Positions 33,795 to 45,607 of a stretch of 64,000 nt of DNA are shown here, in pieces. The stretch's first letter is position 1. Every line of letters starts with the position of its first letter. The DNA comes from Fonsecaea monophora (lineage: Eukaryota > Ascomycota > Eurotiomycetes > Chaetothyriales > Herpotrichiellaceae), in NCBI RefSeq assembly GCF_001642475.1, contig NW_019173968.1, forward strand, positions 186,001 through 250,000, given 5' to 3'. The notes beneath the pieces were generated by a model. That model had not been told where the DNA came from and did no database searches. It saw only the letters and a program-made list of their open reading frames with translations. The position numbers and the translations under genes are program-made.

Positions 33795-34913
33795 TTGACG
33801 GGCAGCGTTCGTGGCGCCGCATCTTGGAGGAGTTGGAAGTATTAACGCAGTTGCACACGGAACCGTGTCACACAATCTGGATGATGGGGTTGCCATCGAG
33901 CGGGAAAAGGGAGACTTTTGAGAAAAATCAGGGCATAGACATTGGTGACATGGTGAATTCGAATCGGCTGGCAATCTGGTATGCAAGAAGAAAACTGCTA
34001 TTGACAAGCAGGTTTTAAAGCAGCTACGAAGACGAACGAGAGATGTACCAAGGCAGCATTTACTGCATAGAAGCATGAGTTCAATGATGGTTATGAGATT
34101 GATCTTTGAATTTGGAGTATTACTTTAAACCAGCTCTGTATGCTAGCACGTGGACGAGGCACGAGTTCTGGATAGAGCAGTTAGAGGGACTGATAAAGTG
34201 GAACAAGCTTAGCACGAGAGCCTAGCCCCGGCGTTTCGCGCTGAGATTACGAGTGCACGGGGGCAGTAGTCCATCAAAGTGCCCAGACAGCACCCAGGTA
34301 GGTGCCCCTAAGTCGATTAACTAGCCCGGAGTGGTTGGCGCGGGGAGTAGGCGAGGGTTCCCAGTGCTTGGGTCAGGAAATCTGTTGAATCGCCAGCCAT
34401 CCCAGTGGCGGTCCGGGCCCGGGTGTCAGGGCCACAGCCTATCACAGCCCCATAGATCCGCCAACTTAATGAATATTGGACGCCGCTGACGATCGTGGAT
34501 GTCCCGAGAACAGGTTCCTGGCCAGATTCCAACCACCTAACCACGATCAGGCAGTGGGCCGGGCTTGCAAAGTGGGATGCAACAACGGCCACCGACGCCG
34601 CCGGCTGCCAATTCCCATCAAGAATTCGATTGCGCCGATCGTCATCACTGCCAAACAGAGCGCATCTGTGCGACTTGGAAATTTTCTGTTCCTTTCATTC
34701 ATTTCGAGAGGCAGACCGTCTGTCGCTCCTCTTGCTATCCGTCTGGGACATCCAAGCAGTTGCAGGTCTCCACGTCCATCGTTGTCATCTCGTTCGTTTC
34801 TCTGCCCGCTGAGAACTGCAGTCCTCACTTCTCTCCAGATCTTCCACCGCGAGTGCTGATCTGCATTCCACCTGTTCCTAGCATACTACACAACTGGAAC
34901 CGCACTCGCAAGG
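33795..34913. other. Intergenic and 5' leader of the GH63-like gene
   Basis: No gene is supported in this 1.1 kb. The last 300 bases are rich in pyrimidine runs typical of fungal promoter/leader sequence. Confidence 0.45.
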
Positions 34914-37900
34914 ATGGTTGTTGTAGATCACCATGAGTATCTCTGTGAAGAAGAGAAGCGGCTGAAAGAGGACCGCGAGCGCACGAAATATTGGAAGAAA
35001 TGGGGTCCTTACGTGGCTGAACGTCAATGGGCCACTGTGCGGGAGGACTACTCGGACAATGGCGACGCCTGGAGTCATTTCTCTCACGATCAAGCCAGAT
35101 CCAGAGCCTATCGTTGGGGTGAAGACGGTATTGCTGGAGTGTCGGATACTCATGGACTACAGAACGTCGCCTTCGCCTTTTGGAATGAGAAGGACGACTT
35201 TTTGAAGGAGAGGCTCTTCGGCCTGAGCAACCCTCAGGGCAACCATGGTGAAAGTCTCAAGGAGGCGCACTTCCACTTGGACAATGTGCCTACGCATTGT
35301 GAGTCGCGACTGTGGCAAACTCGAGCAACACTCAGCTGACTTCTCCTCAGCATACATGAAATACCTCTACAAGCTCCCCCAGAGACGATTTCCCTACGAA
35401 CAGTTGATCCAAGAAAATGCGAAACGTGGTAAGCTTGAGCGCGAGTTCAATATCATCGACTCGGACGCTTTCAAAGACAATCGCTACTTTGACATCTTTA
35501 TCGAGACTGCTAAAGAGACGGACGACCCTGAAGAGTTGCTGTTCCGGGTCACTGCGTACAACCGGGGCCCGGAACCTGCTCCTTTGCATATCATCCCTCA
35601 CATGTGGTTCCGGAACACATGGTCTTGGGGCCATGAGCCTGAAAAGCTCAAACCCAATATCCGCATGGTGGGACCAATGACTGCGCAATCCAAACACCAC
35701 AAGCTGGGCCATCGCTTCTTCCAGCTGTCTCCATCACCAGGTTGTGGCCCGGATGCTGATGACGTCCATCCACAACTCATGTTCACAGAAAATGACACCA
35801 ATCTTCAAAAGCTCTACGGCGTCAAGAACAAGCAACCGTATGTCAAGGACGCTTTCCACCGGTGGATCGTCGACGAGGAGAAGGGAGCCATAAACCCTCG
35901 CTGCTCGGGCACTAAATGTGCTGCGTGGTATGATTTTGGGCAAGGCGACGGGGTCCCTCCTGGAGAGTGCGCTGTCGTCAGGTTCCGTCTGTCGCGTAAA
36001 TACGATGGCTACCTCAACGAAGAGCTTTTGGACGACATCATCGAACAACGACGACAAGAAGCCGACGAATTCTACTACAGAATTAGCCCTCTTCCGATGG
36101 CAGAGGATTTGAGAAATATCCAGCGCCAGGCTCTTGCCGGCATGCTCTGGTGCAAACAGCACTATTACTTCATCTGGGACCAGTGGGCGAACGGCGACCC
36201 CAATATGCCACCTCCCCCAGAAAATCGCAAGAATATCCGGAATCAGCATTGGAAGCACATGTACCTCGACGACATTCTTTCGATGCCGGACTCGTGGGAG
36301 TATCCGTTTTTCGCGGCGTGGGACTCGGCTTTCCATTGCATTCCTCTTGCCATGATCGATCCGGAGTTTGCGAAGAAACAACTTGACCTGTTCACTCGCG
36401 AATGGTACATGCACCCCAATGGACAGTTACCGGCCTATGAGTGGAATTTTGGCGATGTCAACCCACCTGTCCACGCATGGTCCGTTTTCCGGACCTTCAA
36501 GATTGAACGAAAGATGTATGGGAGACAGGATCTGGATTTCCTCGAGCGCGTTTTCCAGAAATTACTGCTCAATTTTACCTGGTGGGTCAACCGCAAGGAT
36601 TATGAAGGCAAGAATGTGTTTGAAGGGGGTTTCCTGGGGCTCGACAACATTGGTCTGTTCAACCGCTCTGAGCCTTTGCCGACAGGCGGAGTTCTGGAGC
36701 AAGCCGACAGCACAGGGTGGATGGCATTCTACTGCCTCTGCATGTTGAATATCGCACTGGAACTTGCCAAGCACAGACGAACGTACGAGGACATTGCATC
36801 GAAATTCTTTGAACACTTTCTTCTGATCTCAGACGCCATGAGCTTCCGGGCCGGAGGCACAGACCAGAGTCTGTGGAACGAGGAGGACGGGTTCTACTAC
36901 GACGCCATATCTTGGGGTGGACCATGGACCCAGCAAATGCGTGTACGGTCTCTCGTAGGCCTCATCCCTCTGTACGCTGTCCTGACCTTGGAACCGGAGC
37001 TGATCAACAAGTTCCCCAATTTCAAGCGGAGGATGGACTGGTTCATTGAGAACCGCCATGACGTTGCGGAGCGCAACATTGCCTCGATGCGCAAAAGAGG
37101 CAAAGATGAGCGTCTCCTCTTATCTCTGGTTAGCAAGGAGCGGCTAGAGAAGATCTTGAAGAGGATGCTCGACGAGACAGAGTTCCTCTCTGAGCATGGG
37201 ATCCGCAGCTTGTCCAAGTACCACAAAGACCACCCCGTGAGCATGGATGTTAACGGCCAACAATTCAAGGTCAGTTACGTACCGGGTGACTCTGATTCTG
37301 GCCTCTTTGGTGGCAACTCCAACTGGCGCGGTCCAATTTGGATCGCGGTGAATTTCCTGCTCGTCGAGTCTCTGTTGCGGTTCTACATGTTCTATGGCAC
37401 CTCCCTCCAGATTGAGTGCCCGACTGGCTCGGGCGAATACATGCATCTCGGTCACGTGGCCGAGGAGATCCAACATCGGCTTCAGCATCTCATGGTGCGT
37501 GACAGTGAAGGCCGTCGCGCCATTAATGCGGGCAACGACACGCTCGATTTCGACCCGCACTGGAAGGACTACCTTTGGTTCTTTGAGTTCTTCGACGGTG
37601 ATAGTGGACGTGGTCTTGGTGCGAGCCATCAATGCGGGTGGACTGGGCTCATGGCAAAGATGATTCACGACACAGGGATCAACTGTCGTCTACCGCAGAC
37701 TCCTCGTACACCTTCGACTGCCGCGGCACACTACTTTGATGACGTTCTTTCAAGTGGGCTTAGCCGGAAAGGTACCTTTGTTGGCACACCCAATCCGATG
37801 CGGCGTTCTTCGACTTCGCGCTCGATTGGCAACCGCAGCTCCTTTGTCTCTGTCACCAACGGCGACCACTCGAGTAGAGGCAACGCGACACCGGCTGTTA

Positions 37901-38118
37901 TCCATGATGTGGACAGTCCGACTTCGTATTTTGAAGGCGCCGAACCCGCGGTGACGGATTCGGATGCGTGGGGGAAAGAGGACAAACTGGAGAAAGAGCG
38001 GCGAAAGAGCATTGCGGACAGTCATTACGATAGATACGTCAATGAGCAGTTGACCAAGATTAAAACGGACGAGAGCACGGCAGTGTATGAGGATGAGTTT
38101 GAGGCTCAGCTTGATTAG
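34914..38118 (+). CDS. Large GH63/MGH1-like glycoside hydrolase
   Basis: A 1050-residue cytosolic-looking glycosidase (no signal peptide) from two exons (34914-35298, 35351-38118); the junction reads VPTHSYMKYLYKLPQ. Blocks such as YWKKWGPYVAERQWATVREDYS, HDQARSRAYRWGEDGIAGVSD, PLHIIPHMWFRNTWSWG and NWRGPIWIAVNFLLVESL are those of an (alpha/alpha)6-barrel GH63-type family better known from bacteria (MGH1-like). This differs from ER glucosidase I, which has a signal anchor. Substrate is unknown; bacterial relatives act on small glucosides or mannosides. Residues from about 905 onward are a Ser/Thr- and charge-rich extension (RRSSTSRSIGNRSSF and following) not expected in bacterial forms. The high similarity of these blocks to bacterial counterparts suggests ancient transfer. 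Confidence 0.85.
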
Positions 38119-38408
38119 TTGAGTTTGACAGTGAGGGTTTATGGGTGGAATTCAGTGGCGCCAAAGACCATAAGATGCTGCATGAGAAAATAATAGAGGC
38201 AGGCTGGCATATGCGCTGTATACTAGATGTCTTGGGCCTGTGGGCTTTTGTTGTTGGAGCATGGATACAGCATGGATACAGCATGGCTAGAGCGTCTTGT
38301 ACATTCATTACGTGCATCTGAGCAGGCATTTGTGGGTAAATATATAAAACGTCAATCCGGGTTACTCGTTGCTTCTTCTCGATATCATTCCCGAGTATAT
38401 ATACTCGT

Positions 38409-38501
<93 letters not shown>

Positions 38502-38507
38502 AGAGAG
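38409..38507. repeat. Compound microsatellite (AC)7(AG)22(TG)15 plus short GA run
   Basis: AC repeats cover 38409-38422, AG repeats 38423-38466, TG repeats 38467-38497 and a short GA run 38498-38507. The AC and TG arms are reverse complements of each other, so a strand could fold with the AG block as loop. The purine/pyrimidine block is also a classic non-B DNA candidate. Confidence 0.95.
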
Positions 38508-38513
38508 TGAGGT

Positions 38514-38535
38514 AGCTCAGCTCAGCTCAGCTCAG
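38514..38535. repeat. Pentanucleotide repeat (AGCTC)4
   Basis: Four tandem AGCTC units plus AG, a few bases after the dinucleotide microsatellite. Confidence 0.9.
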
Positions 38536-38584
38536 CCTCATGCACGTGAATAGATCATCCCAGGTAGGTAGTAGGTACCGTGTA

Positions 38585-38603
38585 CAATGCAATGCAATGC
38601 AAT
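38585..38603. repeat. Pentanucleotide repeat (CAATG)3 plus CAAT
   Basis: Three full tandem units and a partial fourth; the third simple repeat within 200 bases. Confidence 0.85.
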
Positions 38604-38787
38604 CAATGTAAAGTAGGAATATGTACATAAACTGACATGGGCCATTCTCAACGCTGTTATCGGATTCATTCATCTATTACTTGGTTAGTTGGCTACTCGG
38701 TACGTAAATTTCCTTGTCTGATCCTGGATCCTGGTCTGTTGTCCTTTGGCTCGTAAATCCGTCTCGCACCATATACCATATCCCAAT

Positions 38788-41242
38788 TTAAGATACGTGT
38801 CCTCCACCACCGCCTCCCCCTCCCCCTACGCCGCCGTCTCCAGCCAAAGACAAAGACATGGATAGTGGGACATGGACGTGGACACCGTGCCGAGCGGCTG
38901 GATCTGGATCTGGATGCACGGGGTTTTCTTCCGAGGATCGTCTCTCTTCGGGCGACAAGGTCGTACTGGCAGTGGTGATAGTAGTCGCGTGACTGTCACA
39001 GACGGGGGTGTCGACTCGGTTGATGAACGCTGGAGAGGTGGTCGAGGTGGTCGAGGTGGAAGAAACCTCGCCAACAGTAGCGCGGGGGAGGGAGATCTTT
39101 TCAAAGACCCGGTTTCCTATACTAGTGCCGGTGCCTGTACCCGTGCCAGAGTCGACGAGGATGACTCGACTGTGATGATCGTGCTTGAGGGCGTGGTCGC
39201 GAGCGTGAGTATGGGTGGAGTAGTACTCGGCAAAGACGCTCTCAATGCCCGTGTTGCTGGGTCCCTTGTGGCCGCAGCACGGTCGCCCTGCGCCGCCGCG
39301 GTCGGGTTCCAGCAGGGCAGCGACCAGGCCGGCCACGCTGAGGCGGGCCTGCATGTTGCGCGTCTTCCTGGGCTGGCTCGCCAGGGCGACCCCGGCGAGA
39401 CAAATTCCGAGCAGCGCGTAGAGCAGGTTCGCGACGATGAGGCTGAAGAAGGGGGCCTTGGGGAGCCGCGCGACCAGGCGGGTCTGCCGCGTCTGCTCGG
39501 CGCCGTTGAGCCTCTCGGCCGTGATGCCGGCGATCATGCTCAGCGCAGACCGGCTGAACTGCTGGGAAAAGTAGTCGGCAAAGGCCTGGGACGTGTTGAC
39601 CTGCTGGGCGCCGCTGAAAAAGGCCGACTCGAGCGAGTTCTGGACGAGCGCCCGACTCTGCAACAGTGTCCAGCCCACGTTGTTGGACAAGGTCTCGTTG
39701 GCGGCCGTGTAGTTCCCGTCCACGACGGTGCCGCCGTCGATGGAGGCGTACTCCAACTCGTAGACGGTCGAGGTACACTCAAAGATGAAGGCGTAGTTGT
39801 ATTGCTCGTCGTCCTCGACGGCTTGGGGGTCCTTGGATAGAGCGTCGGAAGTGGCCACTCGACCACCAACGGCGAAGAAGAATGGATTCGGAGTCGCCAT
39901 CTGCTGATCCGGGGTGCCAATGGGGTCCTCGAACCCTCGCTGCCGGAACATCTGGAGGAAGAAGCCGATGTTGCTGCTTGTCCCGGACGAGCTGCCATTA
40001 CTCGACGTGAAGGTCGACCCGGTGTTGTTGTTGAGGTCACCGTAGAGATTGGAACTGCAGTTGTACGTCATTCCGAGCGCCATCTGCACCAGTCCCAGAG
40101 GACAGCCGTTCTCAAAGGGGCAATACTGGATCTGCTGGAGCTGACACGCCTCGCTGGCCGGAGAACACGTGGTGCTCATGGCGTAGGTGCGCGCCCGATA
40201 ATCGAGATTGGGATCGCGCTGTGCAGAGGTCAGAAAGGCGAAATGCTTGTCGTCGATGGTTCTGGCCAATACGGTATTGACCGTGGACAGATTCATCGAG
40301 GTCCGCGTCGCCTCGGAAGCGCTGTCAAAGTGAATCGACCCCGGCAGTTGCAGGCCGCCGATACATTGGTTGATGTCCCCGGGCGTCCAAGTTTGGTTGT
40401 AGCAGAGGGGGATGAGGCCACGTCCGTAGCTTGCGACAGGCGTAGATGCGGGCGGTGAGAGGGTGTCCAGGTTCACCGTGGTCGTTGTGACATGAAGCCA
40501 CGTATCGACCCCGACGATGGCGATGCTGTCCGTTCATGTTAGCCAGCGCGCACACGTCTTGGTTTGTTAACATAGTAACCTACCTCAACAGAGTTGCTGC
40601 CCACAGACCCGCGACGGCCATCCACAATAGTCTGATCTGTTTGTTTCGCCCTTTCCAGAAACAATACTGTATCCAGGACCACAACGGCCCGAAGCCTCCT
40701 TCAAGCAGACCTATGATCAACTTGAGCTGATAGACCGTTGGGAGAGATTCGACCTGTCCCAAGTTTGATCTCCTCATATACTCCTTCGCAAGCGGGTAGG
40801 AGATCAGGACCATGACAAACGCAGACGTCAGTGACGTGGCAGTACTTGTCCAGGACGAAACCGTAGCTAGTCGTGTGGCACTGTAATCAACGTAGTATGC
40901 TGAGGTGTCCCGGATGGACGCAATTCCAAGCAAGTTCTCAAAGGCCTCAGGCGTGTTGGAAACCTCATAGCGATAGACCAGGTAGACGAAGATGGCTGTC
41001 AATACAAGCATGGGAAGGCTGACGAATGTAAGGGCCCATATGATGTCGGAAATCGCTCCTTCGACTCTGTGTACAGGCCTGTCCGATGGTCGCGTCTTTG
41101 CATCCTGAGCCTGTGCGTGATGAGACTCTCGCCATCGTTCAGTACCCTCCTTCAAACGATTCTGATGTTCTTGGTCTTGTGTAGTCTGGGAGTCACCCTC
41201 CTGGCTTTGTCGTAGCAGTGGCGCCGAGACTTGGGATGCCAT
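38788..41242 (-). CDS. Fungal multi-pass membrane protein, large extracellular loop
   Basis: An uncharacterised membrane protein of 798 residues from two exons (40584-41242, 38788-40525), or 810 if the in-frame ATG at 41278 is used. A hydrophilic N-terminus precedes hydrophobic segments near DIIWALTFVSLPMLVLTAIF, SLTSAFVMVLISYPLA and LLWMAVAGLWAATLL. A hydrophilic region of about 330 residues with many N-x-S/T sequons and cysteines (CSPASEACQLQQIQYCPFENGC) follows and is presumably extracellular. Another helix (FFSLIVANLLYALLGICLAG) precedes a Ser/Thr/His-rich cytosolic tail ending in a glycine run. The 58-nt intron (40526-40583) joins ATLLR/S to IAIVGVDTWLH. Similar orphan proteins are common in Pezizomycotina; function unknown. 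Confidence 0.78.
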
Positions 41243-42353
41243 AATGGAGTGGAATGCTTTCACCAATGGGGTCGCCAATTTCCTGCCTCGAATTCAGGCC
41301 TCGCGCATCGCAGAAGAAGAGGAAGCAAATAGCTATTACTTGTGAGCCAGTCGCCCGTTGATCAAGGTTGAAACATCGATAAATGAATGTTGAGGTCATT
41401 ATGTAGCGTAGGGATGCTCGAGGCATCGAGGTAGCCTGGACGTCGGACAGGGGACTTCTGATAGCTACTCGTAGGCTGAAGTTGCAGCTAGGAGCATAGC
41501 CAGCCCTAGCTGCTGCGAGCAGGCTGTGTCGACAAATCCTTGAAGCGTCGTGCATCGTCTGGCTAGCCAAGGGTTTCACCAATGGCTCTGTCCCCAGGCA
41601 CGGATGATCTGTTACACCAACTCTTGCCGGCCGTAACCTCGCCAAACAGCTCGGCCTGGATGTGACCCCTGCTTAAATGGCGATCAGGCAGCCCGAGGGC
41701 GAGGGGGCCAAATCTGCTTGGCTGCGAACTAGTACAAGGTACACATCGTCGGCTGTCCAATGGGTTTGATGGCCTTGTGATTCTCCAGTGGAAAGGTTCG
41801 TGTGCTGGTCGATACTCTCTGCGGAGGCCAGAAGAGAACTGGTCATGTTCGTTTCTCAAATCATTGACGGCGATATGGAATTGGCCTCGGGATACATCCG
41901 CCGATACAGGGTTTGACGAGGCTGCGCTATCCTCGCATTTTCTGAGTTACTCGTGGAGGCCTCTCTTCTCCGTCTGGCATACTTGAGGCTGAGGTCTCTT
42001 AGTCAATATGTCAATCGCCTCACCAGTGGTGCCTAACGTAAGGAAGGGAGGGTGGGATGGCGTCAGTGAGAAAAATTGAGAAGTTGAGCAGCGAAGCCAA
42101 ATCCTCGGCCCGGTCTGCATATGGGTACGCTGCGGCAGATCCCTAGATACATCAGAAATTGAGAGATGTTCAATGTAGTCAGGACGAAAGAACTGGATTG
42201 GTTATATACATGACCGCCGCTACTGCCTGTCTAGTGTTTTCCATTCTCACCCTCGAGGTCCTATTGTCATCAACCCCCAAGGGTGCTCTTTTCACCAGTC
42301 ACACCCTTGACTTTGTTTCACATTTCCCAAAATTCCATGCATGGAGGATGGTC
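41243..42353. other. Intergenic, nothing supported
   Basis: A 1.1 kb gap between the membrane protein start and the OSCP stop, both on the minus strand. It holds the membrane protein promoter and OSCP 3' end. No coding potential is convincing. Confidence 0.45.
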
Positions 42354-43262
42354 TTACACAGTCTCGTTGAGGAGCTTGTTCAGTCGGGAAATCTTGCTGG
42401 ACACGCTCAGGTCAATGGTTCGCTCGCCAATCTCGACCACGAGTCCGCCGAGGATATCTGGGTTGACTTTTGTGACCACCTTCAGCTTCTTGCCTTGGCT
42501 GTATTCGGATTTCGCAATAGCGGCTTCGAGACGGCGAAGGAGTTTGTCATCGAGTTTCTGTCAGCCAACAAAGTTAGTTCCGGACGGCATTTTGGGGTCT
42601 GGGCATTGCCATGATATATGAATGCAGTGCGTGTACGTACCGAGGCGCTGGTCACAATCAATTCCATCTCTCCTCTTGCTGCACTCATCAGGGTGCCAAA
42701 CTTCTCACAGACGCCCTCGAGCAAGCTCAGCCGGTTGTTCTCTGCGAGAGTTTGCAGGAAGTTCTTGACGGTGTTGGATTTATCGGAGGCCCCGGTGTGC
42801 TTTTCCAGTTCCGCAATAATCTGTGACTTGTCGGTATCGGAGAGGGTGGGAGCGGCGAGAATTTGGGGAAGTTTGGCGTCGGATTTGAAGATCTGTTCCA
42901 GACTGCTGAGAGCCTTGGCTGTTGGCTCTAAAGAGCCTTGTTTAGCAGCCGCCGTATACTGTTAAGAATAGGAGTGTCAGCTTAAAATTCCCTCAACAAG
43001 ACGTTCCTGAATTGCTGATCCTTTGGCCTGTATCGAAACCGTGATTCTCAACAGCTGTGCCCAGATACAGAGTCCGTCTTTTGCTTGGAAAATGTTCAAC
43101 CGATCATACCAGAGCACTCGCATAAGTCCCGTCGAGTCCAAACAAGGGCACTGGGGGTTTCGTGTCTGCGGCGGCCGGAGCTGCGTATGTTCGGACAGCT
43201 GTTCTGGGGACTGTGCGACGGGCAGCGGCGAAAGCTGGCCGCATCAGCTTGGAGGCCATCAT
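42354..43262 (-). CDS. ATP5: Mitochondrial ATP synthase subunit 5 (OSCP)
   Basis: Oligomycin-sensitivity-conferring protein, the stator subunit that sits on top of F1 and links it to the peripheral stalk in mitochondria. Three exons (43110-43262, 42641-42958, 42354-42557) give 224 residues, the family size. The N-terminus, MMASKLMRPAFAAARRTVPR, is rich in Arg and Ala and lacks acids, as a mitochondrial presequence. The mature part begins near PPVPLFGLDGTYASAL and continues with LEQIFKSDAKLPQILAAPTL, then VNPDILGGLVVEIGERTIDL, the C-terminal signature. Introns of 151 and 83 nt fall at codon boundaries (phase 0). Confidence 0.95.
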
Positions 43263-43695
43263 CTTGCCGGCGGGAGGGACGATGCAAAGTTGTTAACCTG
43301 CAAAGGAACGGACAGAAGTCGAAGAGCGGAGAGTGAGGGCGAGCTCAGTGGACTTGCTGGAGCTTTTGGATTGAGTCGATGAGGTTTGCAAAGGAAGCTC
43401 GTCAATCGCTGTATGGCACTAGTCCTAATGGGGAAACGAGGGACTGGGCAAGATTATCCTCAATATCAATATCATTCAACCACTGCCTCTTCAACATTCA
43501 TCTTATGAATGCATTTACCCCCAGAAAAGAGATGTTTTCATTCAAGCAGTCTATTTCCCATAGGTGATGGCCTGAATCCAACCCCCGAACGCCTCAACGC
43601 TACCACGCCAACGCTCGAAACACCGAGCACGATCATTTCGTGATGAGTCCATCTCAATTTTGCAGCTATGGAGCGATTGCAAGGCACTCGCAGCT
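43263..43695. other. OSCP promoter and UPF0643 3' flank
   Basis: No gene is seen in these 433 bases. Confidence 0.5.
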
Positions 43696-44450
43696 TCAAA
43701 CATACGGTGCAAACTCCCAGCTTGCCACATCGTCTTCAATCGTGAAGCGCAGTCCCTTGACATCGATTTCTTCATACATGCTGGAAATGGCAGCTCGAGC
43801 TTGTTTGTGCCATGGCCCTCGGCCACCATTGACTGCATCATCCTTATTGCGCCAAAAACCTAGAGACCGATTAGCCGCGTCTAATTTAGGAATCGTCGTG
43901 TCGACTCACAGGTGGCCAGATTTCTCCTATCATTGTCAGGAACCCCGTACCAATACTTGAGAAGCCCTCCACTTTGTGTAGCTTCGATGTGGGATTCTTT
44001 GTCCAGTTTGAACAAGAGATCCACGTCAATATTTTTCTTGAGTCTCGACCGGAATTCAACCACGTAGAACTCTTGACGCGTCCACCTGTACCCCTCCTTG
44101 GCAGCCAGTGACTTTAGTGTTTCCATGAGACTGGTCCAATCCAAAGCGTCTTCGTAGGAGACCGTGGCATATTTCCCTGACGCTGGCTCTAGTTGTGTCG
44201 CTGCAAGAGCAAGAAGGCGATTTGGAGTGTCGACACTGTCCAAATCCAGAAGATGTTCTTGCTCAAGGTATGGCGACACTGTTAGCCAGCGTGTGGATTC
44301 TGGGTTGAGATGGGCCTCTGCTGGACTGTGCTGTTCAACAGTGACTTGAGCAGGGTGTCCTTGACTCTTAGTCAAAACATGGGCGTCGTGCGCGCCTAGA
44401 TTGATGTCCTCGTTTCCCCCTGTTTTTGGTCCGGGCTGGGTGGCTGCCAT
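43696..44450 (-). CDS. UPF0643 family protein
   Basis: Protein of unknown function, 234 residues, from two exons (43910-44450, 43696-43859) separated by a 50-nt intron. The join gives GVPDNDRRNLATCFWRNKDDAV, the recognisable core of the fungal UPF0643 family, followed by MYEEIDVKGLRFTIEDDVASWEF near the C-terminus. The region EGYRWTRQEFYVVEFRSRLKK is also family-typical. An in-frame ATG at 44480 would add ten residues. No signal peptide or membrane segment is visible. The fold resembles nothing I can name from sequence alone. Confidence 0.85.
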
Positions 44451-45607
44451 TTGGTGATGGATCAAAACTCCCTTCGCCAACGTGCGAATGTCGTTGACGA
44501 GAACAAGAATATCGTGATAATTGCTGCCGTGTAAGATGAATCAACGTAGGAAAGGGTTTTTCTAGAAAAAATGAGTGGAATGCCCGAACGTTGTCCTGGG
44601 GTTGGAATTGTGTGCAATGCGGAACTGATCACGCAATTGAGGCTTATGGCAGAGGAAGGAACCACCACCGTGTAGTGAGTGTAGAGTCAAAAGAAACAGA
44701 GCAGGAACACAACGGATGAGTATATGGCGGTCAGAGGGGCCAGGAAAAGGCCATTGACTTAGTAGAGGCCATCTGCAGGAGGATGCACTCTGCCGCAGGA
44801 CTCCAGCGGCGGTTCTGGCTGACTTCCACGTGTACAGCGCATTGCCGTGTCCTGCCGCAAGTCTCAGAGTCCTTGGACAGCATCTTTGTTTGCCCACGTA
44901 TCTGGAAAAGCATGGAATGACAAACAGCACGCATGGAGGCGCCAAAACACTGTGCCGACAACAGGCACGACTGGACTGCCAGAGGAAACTGTCATTTTGT
45001 TTCCTAATCGAGGCAAAAAATCACGGGGTCGTCGAGTTTGATCAGAGCTTTGCTGATAGCGGAATGGTGGCCAGGTAGCCTGCGATTTGGCTTGTTGGTG
45101 ATAGTCCACGAGACAGATAAAGAGAAGACTGATAGCGTCCGTCGATATCGAAGGGGGAGTTTATCCATTATATACCGAGCAAGACCGAGTATGGGGTGGT
45201 GATGCCGTGATCATGCCTATCTTAGGCTGGAGTTTGTAGCCGTTGGCAGGGGTCGCCACAGGTCGCTAATCATCCACGCCATCCCACCCAAATCAGGAGC
45301 TGAGGACCCTAAGGAGTAGGTGCCTATCTCTTTAGCAAGGTGCGGCAGTTGAATGTAGTCTACCCCACGATGCAGAGGATGAGGGGTGATTGGTGGGTGC
45401 CAGTGGCGCCAGGAGGAAGTGGAATCTGTTGCTGGTTGTTGGCGTTGGAGACGCAGTTTAGATTTTGCAGGGCGGGCGAAGGTGGAAAAAATGTCACCGA
45501 CAAATTCAATCGCCCTCACCCACCTCATCTTTCTCTCACCACCAAACCACCAACTCACAAGTGCCTAACTCTACTTCCTCTCAAATCCCCCTCATCAATC
45601 CGACATC
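44451..45607. promoter_or_regulatory. Divergent promoter: UPF0643 / S-adenosylhomocysteinase
   Basis: A 1.16 kb gap between divergent genes. The 100 bases before the SAH hydrolase ATG are rich in CT and CA runs, typical of strongly expressed fungal genes. No gene is seen. Confidence 0.45.

Larger units (their letters stand above)
38119..38787. other. Convergent 3' region rich in simple repeats
   Basis: The glycosidase and the membrane protein converge here. The interval holds a compound dinucleotide microsatellite, an AGCTC repeat and a CAATG repeat, listed separately. No gene is seen. Confidence 0.6.

Noticed and set aside
38403..38499. Plus-strand frame encoding alternating Arg-Glu then Cys-Val
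   Set aside because: Pure translation of the AG and TG microsatellite.
38409..38603. CRISPR-like repetitive stretch
   Set aside because: Repeats are di- and pentanucleotides without unique spacers; the genome is eukaryotic.
39242..39778. 178-codon minus-strand frame within the membrane protein gene
   Set aside because: Out-of-frame Arg-rich shadow of the real coding frame in a GC-rich exon.
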